From the NCBI RefSeq assembly GCF_003344925.1, contig NZ_CP031188.1, positions 1,238,501 through 1,302,500 on the forward strand: 64,000 nucleotides of DNA, given 5' to 3'. Each line of letters starts with the position of its first letter. The first letter of the stretch is position 1. Origin of the DNA: Flavobacterium arcticum. GTDB lineage: Bacteria; Bacteroidota; Bacteroidia; Flavobacteriales; Flavobacteriaceae. Both the position numbers and the translations under genes were made by a program. Positions 1-8,260 of this stretch are shown in pieces. The notes beneath the pieces were generated by a model that worked only from the letters and a program-made list of their open reading frames with translations, searched no databases and was not told the origin of the DNA.

Positions 1-530
1 ATTTTAGGTTTACAGGCTATTGCCATAGCAATCATTACCCGTTGCTTTTGCCCACCCGATATTTCATGTGGGTAACGGTTGTATATTTCATGCGGGTTGG
101 GTAGCTTCACTTTCTCAAATAATGAAAGTATAGTTTCCTTAATTTCTTTTTGTGAAAGTGTGGTATGCTCTTTTAGTATTTCGGCTACCTGATAACCACA
201 TTTTAGCGATGGGTTTAAAGAACTCATCGGTTCTTGAAATATCATACTAATGGCATTACCGCGCAGTTTTCGTAGTGCTTTTTGCGAAAGTGTGGCAATA
301 GTATTGCCTTCAAAGTCAATTTTCCCTTCGGTAATTGCTAAAATGCCTTTCGGCAACAGCCCCATTACTGCTAATGAAGTAACCGACTTACCCGAACCTG
401 ACTCGCCCACTATGCCTAGTATCTCATTTTGATGGAGTACAAAATCGCTACCTTTTACAATGGGAGTCCACTCGCCTTCTTTTTTAGCCGAAATAGTAAC
501 ATGGTCGATATGTAGCAGGGGAGTATTCAT
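1..530 (-). CDS. Oligo/dipeptide-type ABC transporter ATP-binding protein (3' part lies outside the window)
   Basis: ATPase subunit of an importer of the Opp/Dpp type, which powers uptake of peptides or similar solutes at the cytoplasmic face of the inner membrane. The 176 visible residues start at an ATG (528-530) with MNTPLLHIDHVTI. A Walker A motif GESGSGKS lies near residue 45, the Q-loop region reads MIFQEPMSSLNPS, and the ABC signature ISGGQKQRV lies near residue 160. The MSSLNP stretch after the Q-loop is characteristic of the DppD/OppD group. The Walker B and any second ATPase half (as in YejF-like fusions) would be past the window edge. The substrate cannot be told from this fragment. 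Confidence 0.85.
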   Translation of the reverse strand, partial: MNTPLLHIDHVTISAKKEGEWTPIVKGSDFVLHQNEILGIVGESGSGKSVTSLAVMGLLPKGILAITEGKIDFEGNTIATLSQKALRKLRGNAISMIFQEPMSSLNPSLKCGYQVAEILKEHTTLSQKEIKETILSLFEKVKLPNPHEIYNRYPHEISGGQKQRVMIAMAIACKPK

Positions 531-553
531 ACTATAAAAGTAATGAAAACGGT

Positions 554-766
554 TTACAATACTTTTTGTAAGTAAAATTTACGACCATCGGCAGCGATGT
601 GTTCTATATAGTCGGTCTTTTTAAATTCCCTGTAGTAATACATATAGTTTTTCAGGTTTTTAGCAACACTATCTAACGAGATTACAAAATCTTTTAGGTT
701 AGTACTAAAAACAATTACCTTATTATCGGTTTGGGCTACGTATAATTCCTTTATTTCTTTTATCAT
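554..766 (-). CDS. Small protein of unknown function (70 aa)
   Basis: I do not recognise this 70-residue protein. It is a plausible real gene: it starts with ATG, fills the gap between two minus-strand genes, and has a Bacteroidota-type -7 box (771-778) just upstream. The sequence is mixed alpha/beta, rich in Lys, Tyr and Asp, with no signal peptide or membrane segment. The -7 box lies so close to the ATG that the mRNA may be almost leaderless. The fold vaguely recalls a LytTR half-domain (short strands around a helix), but the usual motif is missing, so I make no functional call. Confidence 0.5.
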   Translation of the reverse strand: MIKEIKELYVAQTDNKVIVFSTNLKDFVISLDSVAKNLKNYMYYYREFKKTDYIEHIAADGRKFYLQKVL

Positions 767-770
767 ACTA

Positions 771-778
771 CAAAAGTA
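771..778 (-). promoter_or_regulatory. Possible -7 promoter box TACTTTTG
   Basis: On the minus strand this reads TACTTTTG, matching the Bacteroidota -7 consensus TAnnTTTG. It lies 5 bases before the ATG of the 70-aa gene. No clear -33 TTG is seen, so support is moderate at best. Confidence 0.3.
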
Positions 779-817
779 CTGTATTATTTAATGTGATTTA
801 TAGCAAAAAAATAAGAT

Positions 818-1531
818 CTACACATGTATAATCTCTTCATCAATCAGTAAATCTTCTTGGCGAAAACGCAGCAGTACTTGTGCTACGGCAATAACATCTT
901 TTTCGCAATAGGTTACAATACGGTCGATGTCTTTCTCTACATAATATACATGGGCTACCTGACTGCCGTCTATATCGCCTTTTGGAGATGGAATACCCAA
1001 TATTTTTGTCAATAATTTTAGCGAGGTAAAACTTTTATAATCGCCAAACTTCCATAGCTCCATAGTGTCGAGGTGGGGTACTTCCCAAGGTTTTTTACCA
1101 AAAAGGTTTAACTTATTGGGCAATGCTATACCATGAATAATCATTCTGCGTGCCATGAACGGGAAGTCAAACTCCTTAGCGTTATGCCCACACAGTATAT
1201 ATTGTGGCTTACTAAAATGATTATTGATGAGGTTATTAAAGTCTTTTAATATTTTAGGTTCTTCACCATGAAAAGAGGTTACTCTAAAATGGCGTATATC
1301 GCCTTTAAATGTAAAATAACCTACAGATAGACACACTATCTTACCAAACTCTGCCCAAATGCCAGCACGCTCATAAAACTCCTCTGGCGTCTCGCCATCC
1401 TTGCGTTGGTATTGCGTTTTTAAATCGTATAGTTTTTGAGTTTCCTCATCTAGCGATTCAAAGTTTTCCTGCTCAGGAACGGTTTCTATATCGAGGAATA
1501 ATACATTTTCGAGTCTTATTTTTTCTAACAT
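818..1531 (-). CDS. Predicted PolB-like 3'-5' exonuclease (RNase H-like fold)
   Basis: A 237-residue DEDD-superfamily nuclease related to the proofreading domain of family B DNA polymerases; such enzymes remove nucleotides from 3' ends with two metal ions. All three exonuclease motifs are visible: Exo I FLDIETVPE (Asp14 and Glu16), Exo II around GHNAKEFDFPF, and Exo III around YCEKDV near residue 210. The length fits the stand-alone family, and there is no polymerase domain. It lies 24 bases downstream of the serine hydrolase gene on the same strand and may be co-transcribed with it. The natural substrate (DNA or RNA) is not evident. Confidence 0.8.
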   Translation of the reverse strand: MLEKIRLENVLFLDIETVPEQENFESLDEETQKLYDLKTQYQRKDGETPEEFYERAGIWAEFGKIVCLSVGYFTFKGDIRHFRVTSFHGEEPKILKDFNNLINNHFSKPQYILCGHNAKEFDFPFMARRMIIHGIALPNKLNLFGKKPWEVPHLDTMELWKFGDYKSFTSLKLLTKILGIPSPKGDIDGSQVAHVYYVEKDIDRIVTYCEKDVIAVAQVLLRFRQEDLLIDEEIIHV

Positions 1532-1555
1532 GATACTATGAAATATGCGCCTTTG

Positions 1556-2746
1556 TTATTTTAATGCTTTCGAGTTGCCTTCGCCTTCGCTAGGTTGCAT
1601 CAGTCCCATCATTTTGTAGGCTTCATCTACATATACATAAAAGTCGTTACTGTGTACGTCTTCACTTGTTTGCAGTCCTTTTAGGTGTCCCAGTCGGGTA
1701 ATGATAATTTTATCATCGGGAATAACAATTACAAACTGCCCTAAGTGTCCACGCATATAAAACATTTTTTTGCCCATATAGTTGTTTATCCACCAGCCGT
1801 AGCCATAATATGGAGTGTCTACAAACCTAGGATTTATCATTTTTTGTATTGATGCAGCATTTAGTAGTTCTCTATCATCCCAGTTACCATGATGTTGAAA
1901 CAGTTTCCCGAAACGAGAAAAATCGCGCGCATTACTACCTATACAACAGTAGGCTTTCTCGATGCCATCTAAGTTGTCTACTTGCCATAATGCATCATTT
2001 TCCATACCCATAGGCTTCCAAAATTTATCTGAAACATAGTCAGATAGTGTTTGTCCTGTAGCTTTTGTAATTACCATTGCTAGCAATTCAGTAGCGCCAC
2101 TTAGGTATTTAAATTCTTTGCCCGGTTCATCTACAACTTTTAATCCCAGTATTACTTTATCTAGATGATCATCAAAATAGGCACGGGTTACTATAGAGAA
2201 CGGACTATAATATTTTTCGTCCCAACTTAGCCCAGATGCCATAGAAGATAGGTCGCCTACCGTCATTTCTGCCGCAAGCCCTTCGCTAAATTCAGGAAAG
2301 TAATCGCCTACTTTTTGGTTAAGGCTTTTTATTTTACCTTCTTCTATAGCTTTAAATAGTGCTGCCGAAACAACACTTTTTGCCATAGAAAAAGAATTTG
2401 ATTTACTGTCTTTATCATACCCATCATAATAACTTTCGTGCCAGATACTGTCATTTTTTATAATGAGGTAGGCTACTGTTTCAAGTTTTTCGTGGGCTTC
2501 TTCTAGTCTTTGGGTCGCTTTTACTTTGTTATAATCTTTATGTATTGCCCATGGTTGCACCGTGCCTTTAGCTATAGTACGGTTAGGAAATTCTTTATAA
2601 TCGTCAAGAAAAGCGGTGGTTTCGCCCCTAAAATATATCGTACGAACGGCTCGTAATAGATAATTGACCTCAAAAATATACATGAGTATAATGATACCTG
2701 TAAGGATGATAGCAAACCAAAGCAGGAAGTTTTTAATAAATCTCAT
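1556..2746 (-). CDS. Membrane-anchored serine hydrolase, beta-lactamase class C family
   Basis: Member of the class C beta-lactamase/penicillin-binding-protein-like hydrolases, which use a Ser-Lys pair to cleave amides or esters. The SxxK motif is SMAK (Ser120-Lys123 from the chosen start), inside NSFSMAKSVV. A YLSG motif further on can supply the Tyr of the YxN/YxS element. One N-terminal membrane helix (FLLWFAIILTGIIILMYIF) anchors the enzyme with the catalytic domain in the periplasm. I start at the ATG at 2744-2746 because the longer frame begins with TTG and adds nine unhelpful residues. The substrate is unknown: such proteins in flavobacteria include esterases and D-amino-acid peptidases as well as beta-lactamases. 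Confidence 0.78.
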   Translation of the reverse strand: MRFIKNFLLWFAIILTGIIILMYIFEVNYLLRAVRTIYFRGETTAFLDDYKEFPNRTIAKGTVQPWAIHKDYNKVKATQRLEEAHEKLETVAYLIIKNDSIWHESYYDGYDKDSKSNSFSMAKSVVSAALFKAIEEGKIKSLNQKVGDYFPEFSEGLAAEMTVGDLSSMASGLSWDEKYYSPFSIVTRAYFDDHLDKVILGLKVVDEPGKEFKYLSGATELLAMVITKATGQTLSDYVSDKFWKPMGMENDALWQVDNLDGIEKAYCCIGSNARDFSRFGKLFQHHGNWDDRELLNAASIQKMINPRFVDTPYYGYGWWINNYMGKKMFYMRGHLGQFVIVIPDDKIIITRLGHLKGLQTSEDVHSNDFYVYVDEAYKMMGLMQPSEGEGNSKALK

Positions 2747-2836
2747 AGAAGAATGGTATAATACGTTTAGCAACGAATTTAATTAAAAAATATGTTACTG
2801 AGACAAATTATACTAATTTCTACTAACATTACTAGC

Positions 2837-3310
2837 TTAAAAAAGGCTTTGTTGTATGGGTGGGTTTTCGTGCTCTAGTAACCATTTTTTACGCCACAGT
2901 CCGCCTGCATAGCCTGTAAGTGAACCGTCAGAACCTATAACTCTGTGGCAGGGTACAACTATCCATAACGGATTTTTACCGTTTGCCGATGCTACAGCCC
3001 GTATGGCTTTTACATCGCCCAGTTGTATAGATAATTTTTGGTAAGATGTGGTTTTACCATAGGGTATTTCTAAGAGTGCCTGCCAAACTTTCTTCTGAAA
3101 ATCAGTCCCCTGTGGGTTAATTTTGAAAGTGAAATTATTTCGCTTGCCTGCAAAATATTCTTCGAGTTGGTTTACAGCTTCCTGTAACTCTGTAGCAATT
3201 GTATTAGATACAGTCATAGCTTCATCAAGCACTGTTATTTTGGTAATACCCTCTGTGTCGCCTTCTATAGCGGTAATGCCTAACGGTGTTTTGATGTGTG
3301 CCTGAACCAT
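2837..3310 (-). CDS. ogt: Methylated-DNA-protein-cysteine methyltransferase
   Basis: Suicide DNA repair protein that takes the alkyl group from O6-alkylguanine (and O4-alkylthymine) onto its own cysteine. The acceptor motif PCHRVIG (Cys121) is intact. It is followed by the GYAGGLWRKKWLLEHE helix typical of the family, and the DNA-binding helix IRAVASANGKNP precedes it. At 157 residues it is the short Ogt/MGMT form, without an Ada-type regulatory domain. It lies just downstream of a small HTH regulator on the same strand (6-base gap). The context does not show whether it is part of an adaptive response. Confidence 0.93.
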   Translation of the reverse strand: MVQAHIKTPLGITAIEGDTEGITKITVLDEAMTVSNTIATELQEAVNQLEEYFAGKRNNFTFKINPQGTDFQKKVWQALLEIPYGKTTSYQKLSIQLGDVKAIRAVASANGKNPLWIVVPCHRVIGSDGSLTGYAGGLWRKKWLLEHENPPIQQSLF

Positions 3311-3316
3311 AATTAT

Positions 3317-3517
3317 TTAATCTTCTTCTTCGAGTTCAAAAATTTCATTTACAGGTTTTTCAAAAAGCTGAGACAGCTTTAGTGCTAGCACGGTAGAGGG
3401 TACATATTTCCCTGCTTCTAGTGCGTTAATGGTTTGCCTGCTTACTCCTATTTTCTCTGCCAATTCCTGCTGTGTCAGGTTATATATGGCGCGCTGTACT
3501 TTTATATTATTCTTCAT
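3317..3517 (-). CDS. Small Cro/CI-type HTH transcriptional regulator
   Basis: A 66-residue protein that is essentially one HTH_3 (XRE) domain. The helix-turn-helix is in LTQQELAEKIGVSRQTINAL, followed by EAGKYVPSTVLALKLSQLF. This small type is usually paired with a membrane protein and is often read as regulating its own operon. That fits here: its start overlaps the end of the upstream membrane-protein gene by 11 bases, so the two are translationally coupled. The acidic tail (ELEEED) may be exposed. Targets are unknown. Confidence 0.88.
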   Translation of the reverse strand: MKNNIKVQRAIYNLTQQELAEKIGVSRQTINALEAGKYVPSTVLALKLSQLFEKPVNEIFELEEED

Positions 3518-3989
3518 GTGCAGCAGTTTTATAAAAGCGATACATTCTAAAGCGGAATAGCAGTATAAAGATAAGAAGTTGCGATATCATAGCCACCATT
3601 AAAACGTTTAAAAATGGCATGCCATATACAAAAAGGTAACCCAAAAGTATAATAACATAGTTAATAATGGTTGCCCATGCAAGGCTGTTAAGACGTATTG
3701 CCGAAACCATTTCATCTTCGTGTTTTTCTTTTGAAAAGGCAAAGATTATCCCAAACGGAATAACAAGCAGTATGAGCAGTTCATCAGTAATAGAGTTTTC
3801 AATCCAGAAAAAGCTTTCATTCTCTCCAAATAGCCCGGTATCGCCGAACAGAGCAAATACTTTTGCTTTTATCTCGAAATTCGAAAACTCGGAAACAGAA
3901 TAAAACAATGCTAGTAAAATAAATGATATGCTAAACAGGATACCACTAAGTGTTTTTAGCCGATACGGAAATAAAAAATTTGTTTTCAT
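3507..3989 (-). CDS. Four-helix membrane protein paired with the HTH regulator
   Basis: A small integral membrane protein of unknown function. Four hydrophobic stretches are visible: one near residues 13-33, one around LLILLVIPFGIIFAF, and two in the C-terminal half ending in SQLLIFILLFRF. The ATG at 3987-3989 is chosen; the longer frame starts with TTG. A -7 box (4014-4021) lies upstream. The gene overlaps the following HTH gene by 11 bases, the common arrangement in which a compact membrane protein and an XRE regulator form a two-gene unit. The membrane protein may sense a signal or be the regulated product; the sequence does not decide. Confidence 0.7.
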   Translation of the reverse strand: MKTNFLFPYRLKTLSGILFSISFILLALFYSVSEFSNFEIKAKVFALFGDTGLFGENESFFWIENSITDELLILLVIPFGIIFAFSKEKHEDEMVSAIRLNSLAWATIINYVIILLGYLFVYGMPFLNVLMVAMISQLLIFILLFRFRMYRFYKTAAHEE

Positions 3990-4013
3990 AGGATTGATAT
4001 TATGATTAGATAT

Positions 4014-4021
4014 CAAATGTA
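4014..4021 (-). promoter_or_regulatory. Possible -7 box TACATTTG for the membrane protein/HTH pair
   Basis: Minus-strand TACATTTG matches TAnnTTTG and sits 24 bases before the chosen ATG at 3989. This spacing favours that ATG over the upstream TTG, which lies inside the box. Confidence 0.35.
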
Positions 4022-4070
4022 AAACAATTTTTCCAATATGTAAAGTATACTTTACTTTTTTGTTTATAAA

Positions 4071-4094
4071 AAAACCACCGTTACAGGTGGCTTT
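4071..4094 (-). terminator. Rho-independent terminator of the DUF1573 gene
   Basis: Nine-base arms (4071-4079 and 4086-4094, one G-U pair) enclose a six-base loop. On the minus strand they are followed by a T-rich run. It lies 27 bases after the DUF1573 stop codon. Confidence 0.8.
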
Positions 4095-4121
4095 TATATC
4101 TTTATAATCTGTAAAAAAGAA

Positions 4122-4589
4122 TTATTGTTTTTTAGCAGGAGCTGCTTCAACAGCAGGAGTCATTACCTTTCCTTTTATTTTAAGTACTTTTTTTACATCG
4201 CTATCGTTTGTAGTTACACTAACTGTTTTGTTAAAGTTACCACCATTACGTGCGTTATAAGTTGCTGTTACAGATCCTGTTTCTCCTGGTTTGATAGGAG
4301 TTTTAGTGTAGTTAGTAGCAGTACACCCACAAGATGCTTTTACATTAGTAATAAGCACAGTTTGTTTAGTAGTGTTTTTAAAAGTAAACTCATGCGATAC
4401 TGGTGTTCCTTGCTCTATTTCGCCAAAGTTATGAGAATCTTCTGTCCAAGAGATTTCTGAAGGTTGCATGTTTTTTTGCTCACTAGTAGCTGTTCTTGTA
4501 TTTTTAGCTGCTGCTGATTGTGCGTTAGCAGAGAATGTTAGTAATAAAGCCCCTGCCGCAGCAAATAAAGTAAATTTCAATGATTTCAT
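4122..4589 (-). CDS. Secreted DUF1573 domain protein
   Basis: Exported protein with a signal peptide (MKSLKFTLFAAAGALLLTF, cleavage after SANA) and one DUF1573 domain, an Ig-like beta-sandwich of the ASPM-SPD-2-Hydin type. Typical motifs are visible: HNFGEIEQGTPVSHEFTFKN, then SCGCTATNYTKTPIKPGETG with the conserved CGC. Bacteroidota encode many such periplasmic or surface proteins, and their molecular role is not established. The ATG at 4587-4589 is chosen because it begins a proper signal peptide; the longer frame adds a Asn-rich leader. The gene has its own -7 box (4637-4644) and terminator, so it looks monocistronic. Confidence 0.85.
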   Translation of the reverse strand: MKSLKFTLFAAAGALLLTFSANAQSAAAKNTRTATSEQKNMQPSEISWTEDSHNFGEIEQGTPVSHEFTFKNTTKQTVLITNVKASCGCTATNYTKTPIKPGETGSVTATYNARNGGNFNKTVSVTTNDSDVKKVLKIKGKVMTPAVEAAPAKKQ

Positions 4590-4636
4590 AATTAGTAGAT
4601 TTATAAGGTTAATACAGTTTTTATTATTTAACAATA

Positions 4637-4644
4637 CAAATATA
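4637..4644 (-). promoter_or_regulatory. Possible -7 box TATATTTG for the DUF1573 gene
   Basis: Minus-strand TATATTTG matches TAnnTTTG about 48 bases before the chosen ATG. A properly spaced -33 element is not obvious. Confidence 0.35.
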
Positions 4645-4766
4645 TTTACTTATTTGAATAAAAATGTTAACTGTTTTCAAACTATTGTTAATGACATGTT
4701 AACGACTTGTGGTATACGCTTTTTTATAGTAATATAGGATAATGGTAACAAACAACATTTTTAAAA

Positions 4767-6047
4767 TTGAAATTCAATAAACTTAACATAATCGTTTTTA
4801 TTGGCTTACTAGCTATAATAGGTGTTATCACAATGCAGTTGGTAATGCTTAAACAGGCTTTTATGTTTGAGCGTAAAGAGTTTGGTGAAAAAATTCATTT
4901 TGCACTACAAGATGTTGTAGATAAAATTTATAGGGATAACGATAGCGAGTTGCCCGTTACTACGCCTATTAAAAAAGTATCAGACGATTACTATGTGGTA
5001 AATGTTGATGATGTTTTTGAAGCAGATATACTAGAATATTATTTAAGAACCGAGTTTCAGAAGGTAAAACTAGATATTGATTATGAGTATTCTATATACA
5101 ACTGTGCTTCGGATGAAATGATGTATGGTAATTATATAAATGCTACAGGGAGCGAAGTGAAAAATGATATAGCCAAATGCGAAAATTGCTTTACCAAGAA
5201 AGAAGGGCTTATTTACTATTTTGCCATTCGGTTTCCGCATCTGCATTATAATTATATAGCATCGTTACAGCAGTATTGGATATATACAGGAGTACTGTTT
5301 TTAGTACTTGTTATTTATGTTTACTCGGTATTTACACTTTTGAAACAGAAAAGATATACTGAGTTACAAAAGGATTTCATCAATAACATGACGCATGAGT
5401 TTAAAACGCCATTATCGTCTATACTTATTGCTTCTAACTATGCGGTAAAGCAAGATGCTATAGAGAAAGACCCAAAACTAAACAAGTACTTACAGATAAT
5501 AATACAGCAAAGTAATAAACTGAATCAGCACATAGAACGTATACTAAATGTAGCCAAGACAGATGCCGACCTTATGGTGCTTGAAAAACAAGAGATTAAT
5601 CTTGTAGAAACTCTGGATTTGGTTAAAGATAATGCATCACTAAAATACCCTACTGCGATTATACAATTAGACAGTACAAAAGATAAGTATACAATAGCGG
5701 CAGATGAGTTTCATTTCTATAATATAGCCTACAATATTGTAGAAAATGCCATAAAATATGGTAATGATATTCCTGAGGTAGATATAAACATAAAAGAATG
5801 TGCTAAACATCTTGAACTACAATTTACAGATAATGGCTCTGGCATACCTGCATCGCATCTAGAGTATGTTTTTGATAGATTTTATCGTGTACCCAGAGAA
5901 AATAAAAAGGAGATAGAAGGTTTTGGTATAGGTCTTTTTTATGTAAAAAAGATTTGTGAACTTCACGAATGGAAAATTAAGATAAAAAATAACGACGATA
6001 AAGGTATAACCATTACCATAGCCATACCTAACAGTAGCCTTTTATGA
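4767..6047 (+). CDS. Sensor histidine kinase
   Basis: Membrane sensor kinase of a two-component system. One membrane helix lies at residues 8-27 and a second near 170-190, flanking a periplasmic sensor of about 140 residues. The HisKA dimerisation helix carries the phospho-accepting His210 (NNMTHEFKTPLSSI). The ATPase domain shows the N box (YNIVENAIKYG), G1 (DNGSGIP), F box (FDRFYR) and G2 (GFGIGLF). The start is a TTG: it is the only start that keeps the first membrane helix. The stop overlaps the regulator gene by four bases (ATGA). The sensor has several cysteines, but its signal is unknown. Confidence 0.9.
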   Translation: MKFNKLNIIVFIGLLAIIGVITMQLVMLKQAFMFERKEFGEKIHFALQDVVDKIYRDNDSELPVTTPIKKVSDDYYVVNVDDVFEADILEYYLRTEFQKVKLDIDYEYSIYNCASDEMMYGNYINATGSEVKNDIAKCENCFTKKEGLIYYFAIRFPHLHYNYIASLQQYWIYTGVLFLVLVIYVYSVFTLLKQKRYTELQKDFINNMTHEFKTPLSSILIASNYAVKQDAIEKDPKLNKYLQIIIQQSNKLNQHIERILNVAKTDADLMVLEKQEINLVETLDLVKDNASLKYPTAIIQLDSTKDKYTIAADEFHFYNIAYNIVENAIKYGNDIPEVDINIKECAKHLELQFTDNGSGIPASHLEYVFDRFYRVPRENKKEIEGFGIGLFYVKKICELHEWKIKIKNNDDKGITITIAIPNSSLL

Positions 6048-6727
6048 AAAAGAAAATACTATATGTAGAAGACGATAACACACTAGCATTTCTTACTGCA
6101 GATAATTTAGAGCAGGAGTATGAAGTGGCTCATTATGATAATGGGAAGGCAGCATTTGAAGCCTTTAAACAAGAAGATTTTGATCTTTGTATACTCGATG
6201 TGATGTTGCCTATAATGGATGGCTTTGAACTTGCAGCAGCCATTAGGGAACGCGATGTAGAGGTGCCTATTATTTTCCTATCGGCAAAAACACTAAAAGA
6301 AGACCGTATAAAAGGACTACGACTTGGTGCCGATGATTATTTGGTAAAGCCCTATAGTATGGAGGAGCTGATTTTAAAAATTGAAGTATTCTTACAACGG
6401 AGCCAGAAAAAATCGGCGATAAAGAAAAGTACTTATACCATTGCCGATTTTGTTTTTGATACTGTAAACTATACTATATTGCGTAATGGTGAAACTACAA
6501 AGCTTACCGAAAGAGAATCGGCATTACTGCAACTCTTTATAGAGCATAAAAATACCGTACTTAAACGTGAGGTTATACTAACCAGTATTTGGGGTACAGA
6601 TGATTATTTTATGGGGCGTAGTATGGATGTTTTTATATCGCGCTTGCGCAAAATATTTAAAGACGACGACCGTATTAAGATAGAGAATATACCCCGTGTA
6701 GGCTTTAAACTCGTAGCACCGGAGTAG
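6044..6727 (+). CDS. OmpR/PhoB-family response regulator
   Basis: DNA-binding partner of the kinase just upstream. The receiver domain (1-120) has the acidic pair ED/D near residues 9-11, the phosphorylation site Asp52 (ILDVMLP), the Thr/Ser switch (FLSAKT) and Lys in YLVKPY. The winged-helix domain (about 130-227) ends in SRLRKIFKDDDRIKIENIPRVGFKL, typical of the family. Four-base overlap with the kinase gene shows translational coupling, so they form one two-component system. Targets cannot be named; the divergent DUF1573 gene is a neighbour but not necessarily a target. Confidence 0.93.
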   Translation: MKKKILYVEDDNTLAFLTADNLEQEYEVAHYDNGKAAFEAFKQEDFDLCILDVMLPIMDGFELAAAIRERDVEVPIIFLSAKTLKEDRIKGLRLGADDYLVKPYSMEELILKIEVFLQRSQKKSAIKKSTYTIADFVFDTVNYTILRNGETTKLTERESALLQLFIEHKNTVLKREVILTSIWGTDDYFMGRSMDVFISRLRKIFKDDDRIKIENIPRVGFKLVAPE

Positions 6728-6799
6728 TATTCAGTTTACAGTCGTAGTTTACAGTTAGCATAGTGCATGCTGAATACTGCGACTGTAAGCCGAGATTAA
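6727..6799. repeat. Interleaved inverted repeats between two genes
   Basis: This convergent intergenic spacer holds two word pairs: GTATTCAG (6727-6734) with CTGAATAC further on, and TTACAGTCG with CGACTGTAA. Their order is A-B-A'-B', so they cannot form one simple nested hairpin. TTTACAGT also recurs. The composition resembles the TTACAGT/CTGAATACT-type intergenic repeats I recall from flavobacterial genomes. Whether it terminates either transcript is unclear. Confidence 0.45.
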
Positions 6800-6802
6800 A
6801 AG

Positions 6803-7213
6803 CTATTCAGGTTTAAAACTCATCACATAGTCTACTACGCCTTGCATTTCTTCATCAGTAAAATGTTTAGTGATGTAAAAGTTGGTTTTCATAACAGCAT
6901 ATTGCGAAGGGTCAACAATAGGGTCGGCTTTCCCTTTTAGAAAAGCAGTCATATCACCATTTTCATCAGCATATATTTTTGCAATTTCGGCAATACTTGG
7001 TCCTATAACTTTTTGGTCAGGTTTATGGCAAGAAAAACAATTACCTTTTCCGTTAAAAATTTCCTCACCAATTTTTTCTGAAGACGTATAATTCGAAGTT
7101 GTTTCTTCTTCCGTAGTAGTGCTTTCAGTTTTTTTTCCAAAAGGTTCTTGCTGTTTGTTATCCTTACAAGCAAAAAGCGAAAAGGCAACAAGCAGGGTTA
7201 AAAAATATTTCAT
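6803..7213 (-). CDS. Monohaem cytochrome c lipoprotein
   Basis: Periplasmic electron carrier anchored by a lipid. The signal peptide ends in a lipobox (SLFAC, Cys16) followed by a Lys/Asp/Gln-rich linker. The class I haem motif is CFSCH in FNGKGNCFSCHKP. A candidate Met ligand lies in YAVMKTNFYITKHF, with a C-terminal helix EEMQGVVDYVMSF. At 136 residues it is a small, one-haem domain. It starts 20 bases after the hemB stop and is probably the last gene of the haem operon, a sensible link because it consumes haem. The redox partners are unknown. Confidence 0.85.
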   Translation of the reverse strand: MKYFLTLLVAFSLFACKDNKQQEPFGKKTESTTTEEETTSNYTSSEKIGEEIFNGKGNCFSCHKPDQKVIGPSIAEIAKIYADENGDMTAFLKGKADPIVDPSQYAVMKTNFYITKHFTDEEMQGVVDYVMSFKPE

Positions 7214-7233
7214 GATATAATGTTTTAAGACGA

Positions 7234-8229
7234 TTACTTGTTTAATAAGATAGCAGCTTCTTTAGCAAAATAAGTCGAGATAAGGTCGGCTCCTGCGCGT
7301 TTAATGCAGTGTAGCTGTTCTATCATAATCTTATCATGATCTAGCCAGCCTTTTTCGGCAGCAGCTTTTACCATAGCATATTCTCCTGATACATGAAATA
7401 CTGATACAGGAACGTTTACCGCATTTTTTACTTCACGAACAATGTCTAAGTAAGCAAGCCCTGGTTTTACCATTACAATATCGGCACCTTCTTCTACATC
7501 TTGTAAGGCTTCTTTAATAGCTTCTATGCGATTAGCATAATCCATTTGGTACGTTTTTTTATCCTTTGGTACAGGTACGCCTGATTCTTTTGGCGCACTA
7601 TCTAGCGCATCACGAAAAGGACCATAAAATGACGAAGCATACTTGGCACTATAGCTCATAATACCCACATTGTGATGTCCGCTTCCTTCTAGTGCTTTTC
7701 TAATAGCGAGTACTCTGCCGTCCATCATATCGCTTGGTGCTACAAAATCGGCACCAGCATCGGCATGGCTTACGCTCATTAAGGTAAGTGCATCTACAGT
7801 AGCATCGTTTATTACTTGTCCGTTTTCTACAATACCATCATGTCCGTATATCGAGTAAGGGTCTAGCGCCACATCGGGCATTACTATCATGCCGGGTACA
7901 GCATCTTTTATAGCTTTAATAGCTTGTTGCATTAACCCATCAGGGTTCCATGCTTCTTTACCCGTATTATCTTTAAGGGTATCACTGACCTTTACATATA
8001 TATTAATTGCTTTAATACCGATGCTCCACAATTCCTTAACTTCTTTTACGGTAAGGTCTATAGAACGACGGTAAATACCAGGCATTGATGGGATTTCTAC
8101 CTGAACGTTAGTACCTTCTGCAATAAACATAGGAAACATAAAATCGTTAGGGCTTATGGTAGTTTCGCGCATTATGGCACGTATAGCATCGTTGGTTCTT
8201 AGTCGTCTGTTTCTGTGTATTGGGAACAT
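7234..8229 (-). CDS. hemB: Delta-aminolevulinic acid dehydratase (porphobilinogen synthase)
   Basis: Condenses two 5-aminolevulinate molecules to porphobilinogen, the second step after ALA formation, in the cytosol. Recognised by RRLRTNDAIRAI at the N-terminus, the Schiff-base lysine regions SAKYASSFYGPFRD and VMVKPGLAYLDIV, and the full length of 331 residues. The metal loop reads ALDPYSIYGHDGIV; the cysteines of zinc-type enzymes are absent, so this is the cysteine-free, Mg-type form, as in plants and Pseudomonas. It lies last among the hem genes. A 90-base spacer with nested inverted repeats separates it from hemF. Confidence 0.96.
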   Translation of the reverse strand: MFPIHRNRRLRTNDAIRAIMRETTISPNDFMFPMFIAEGTNVQVEIPSMPGIYRRSIDLTVKEVKELWSIGIKAINIYVKVSDTLKDNTGKEAWNPDGLMQQAIKAIKDAVPGMIVMPDVALDPYSIYGHDGIVENGQVINDATVDALTLMSVSHADAGADFVAPSDMMDGRVLAIRKALEGSGHHNVGIMSYSAKYASSFYGPFRDALDSAPKESGVPVPKDKKTYQMDYANRIEAIKEALQDVEEGADIVMVKPGLAYLDIVREVKNAVNVPVSVFHVSGEYAMVKAAAEKGWLDHDKIMIEQLHCIKRAGADLISTYFAKEAAILLNK

Positions 8230-8260
8230 AGTATTATGATTTAATCAAAGTTGCAAATAA

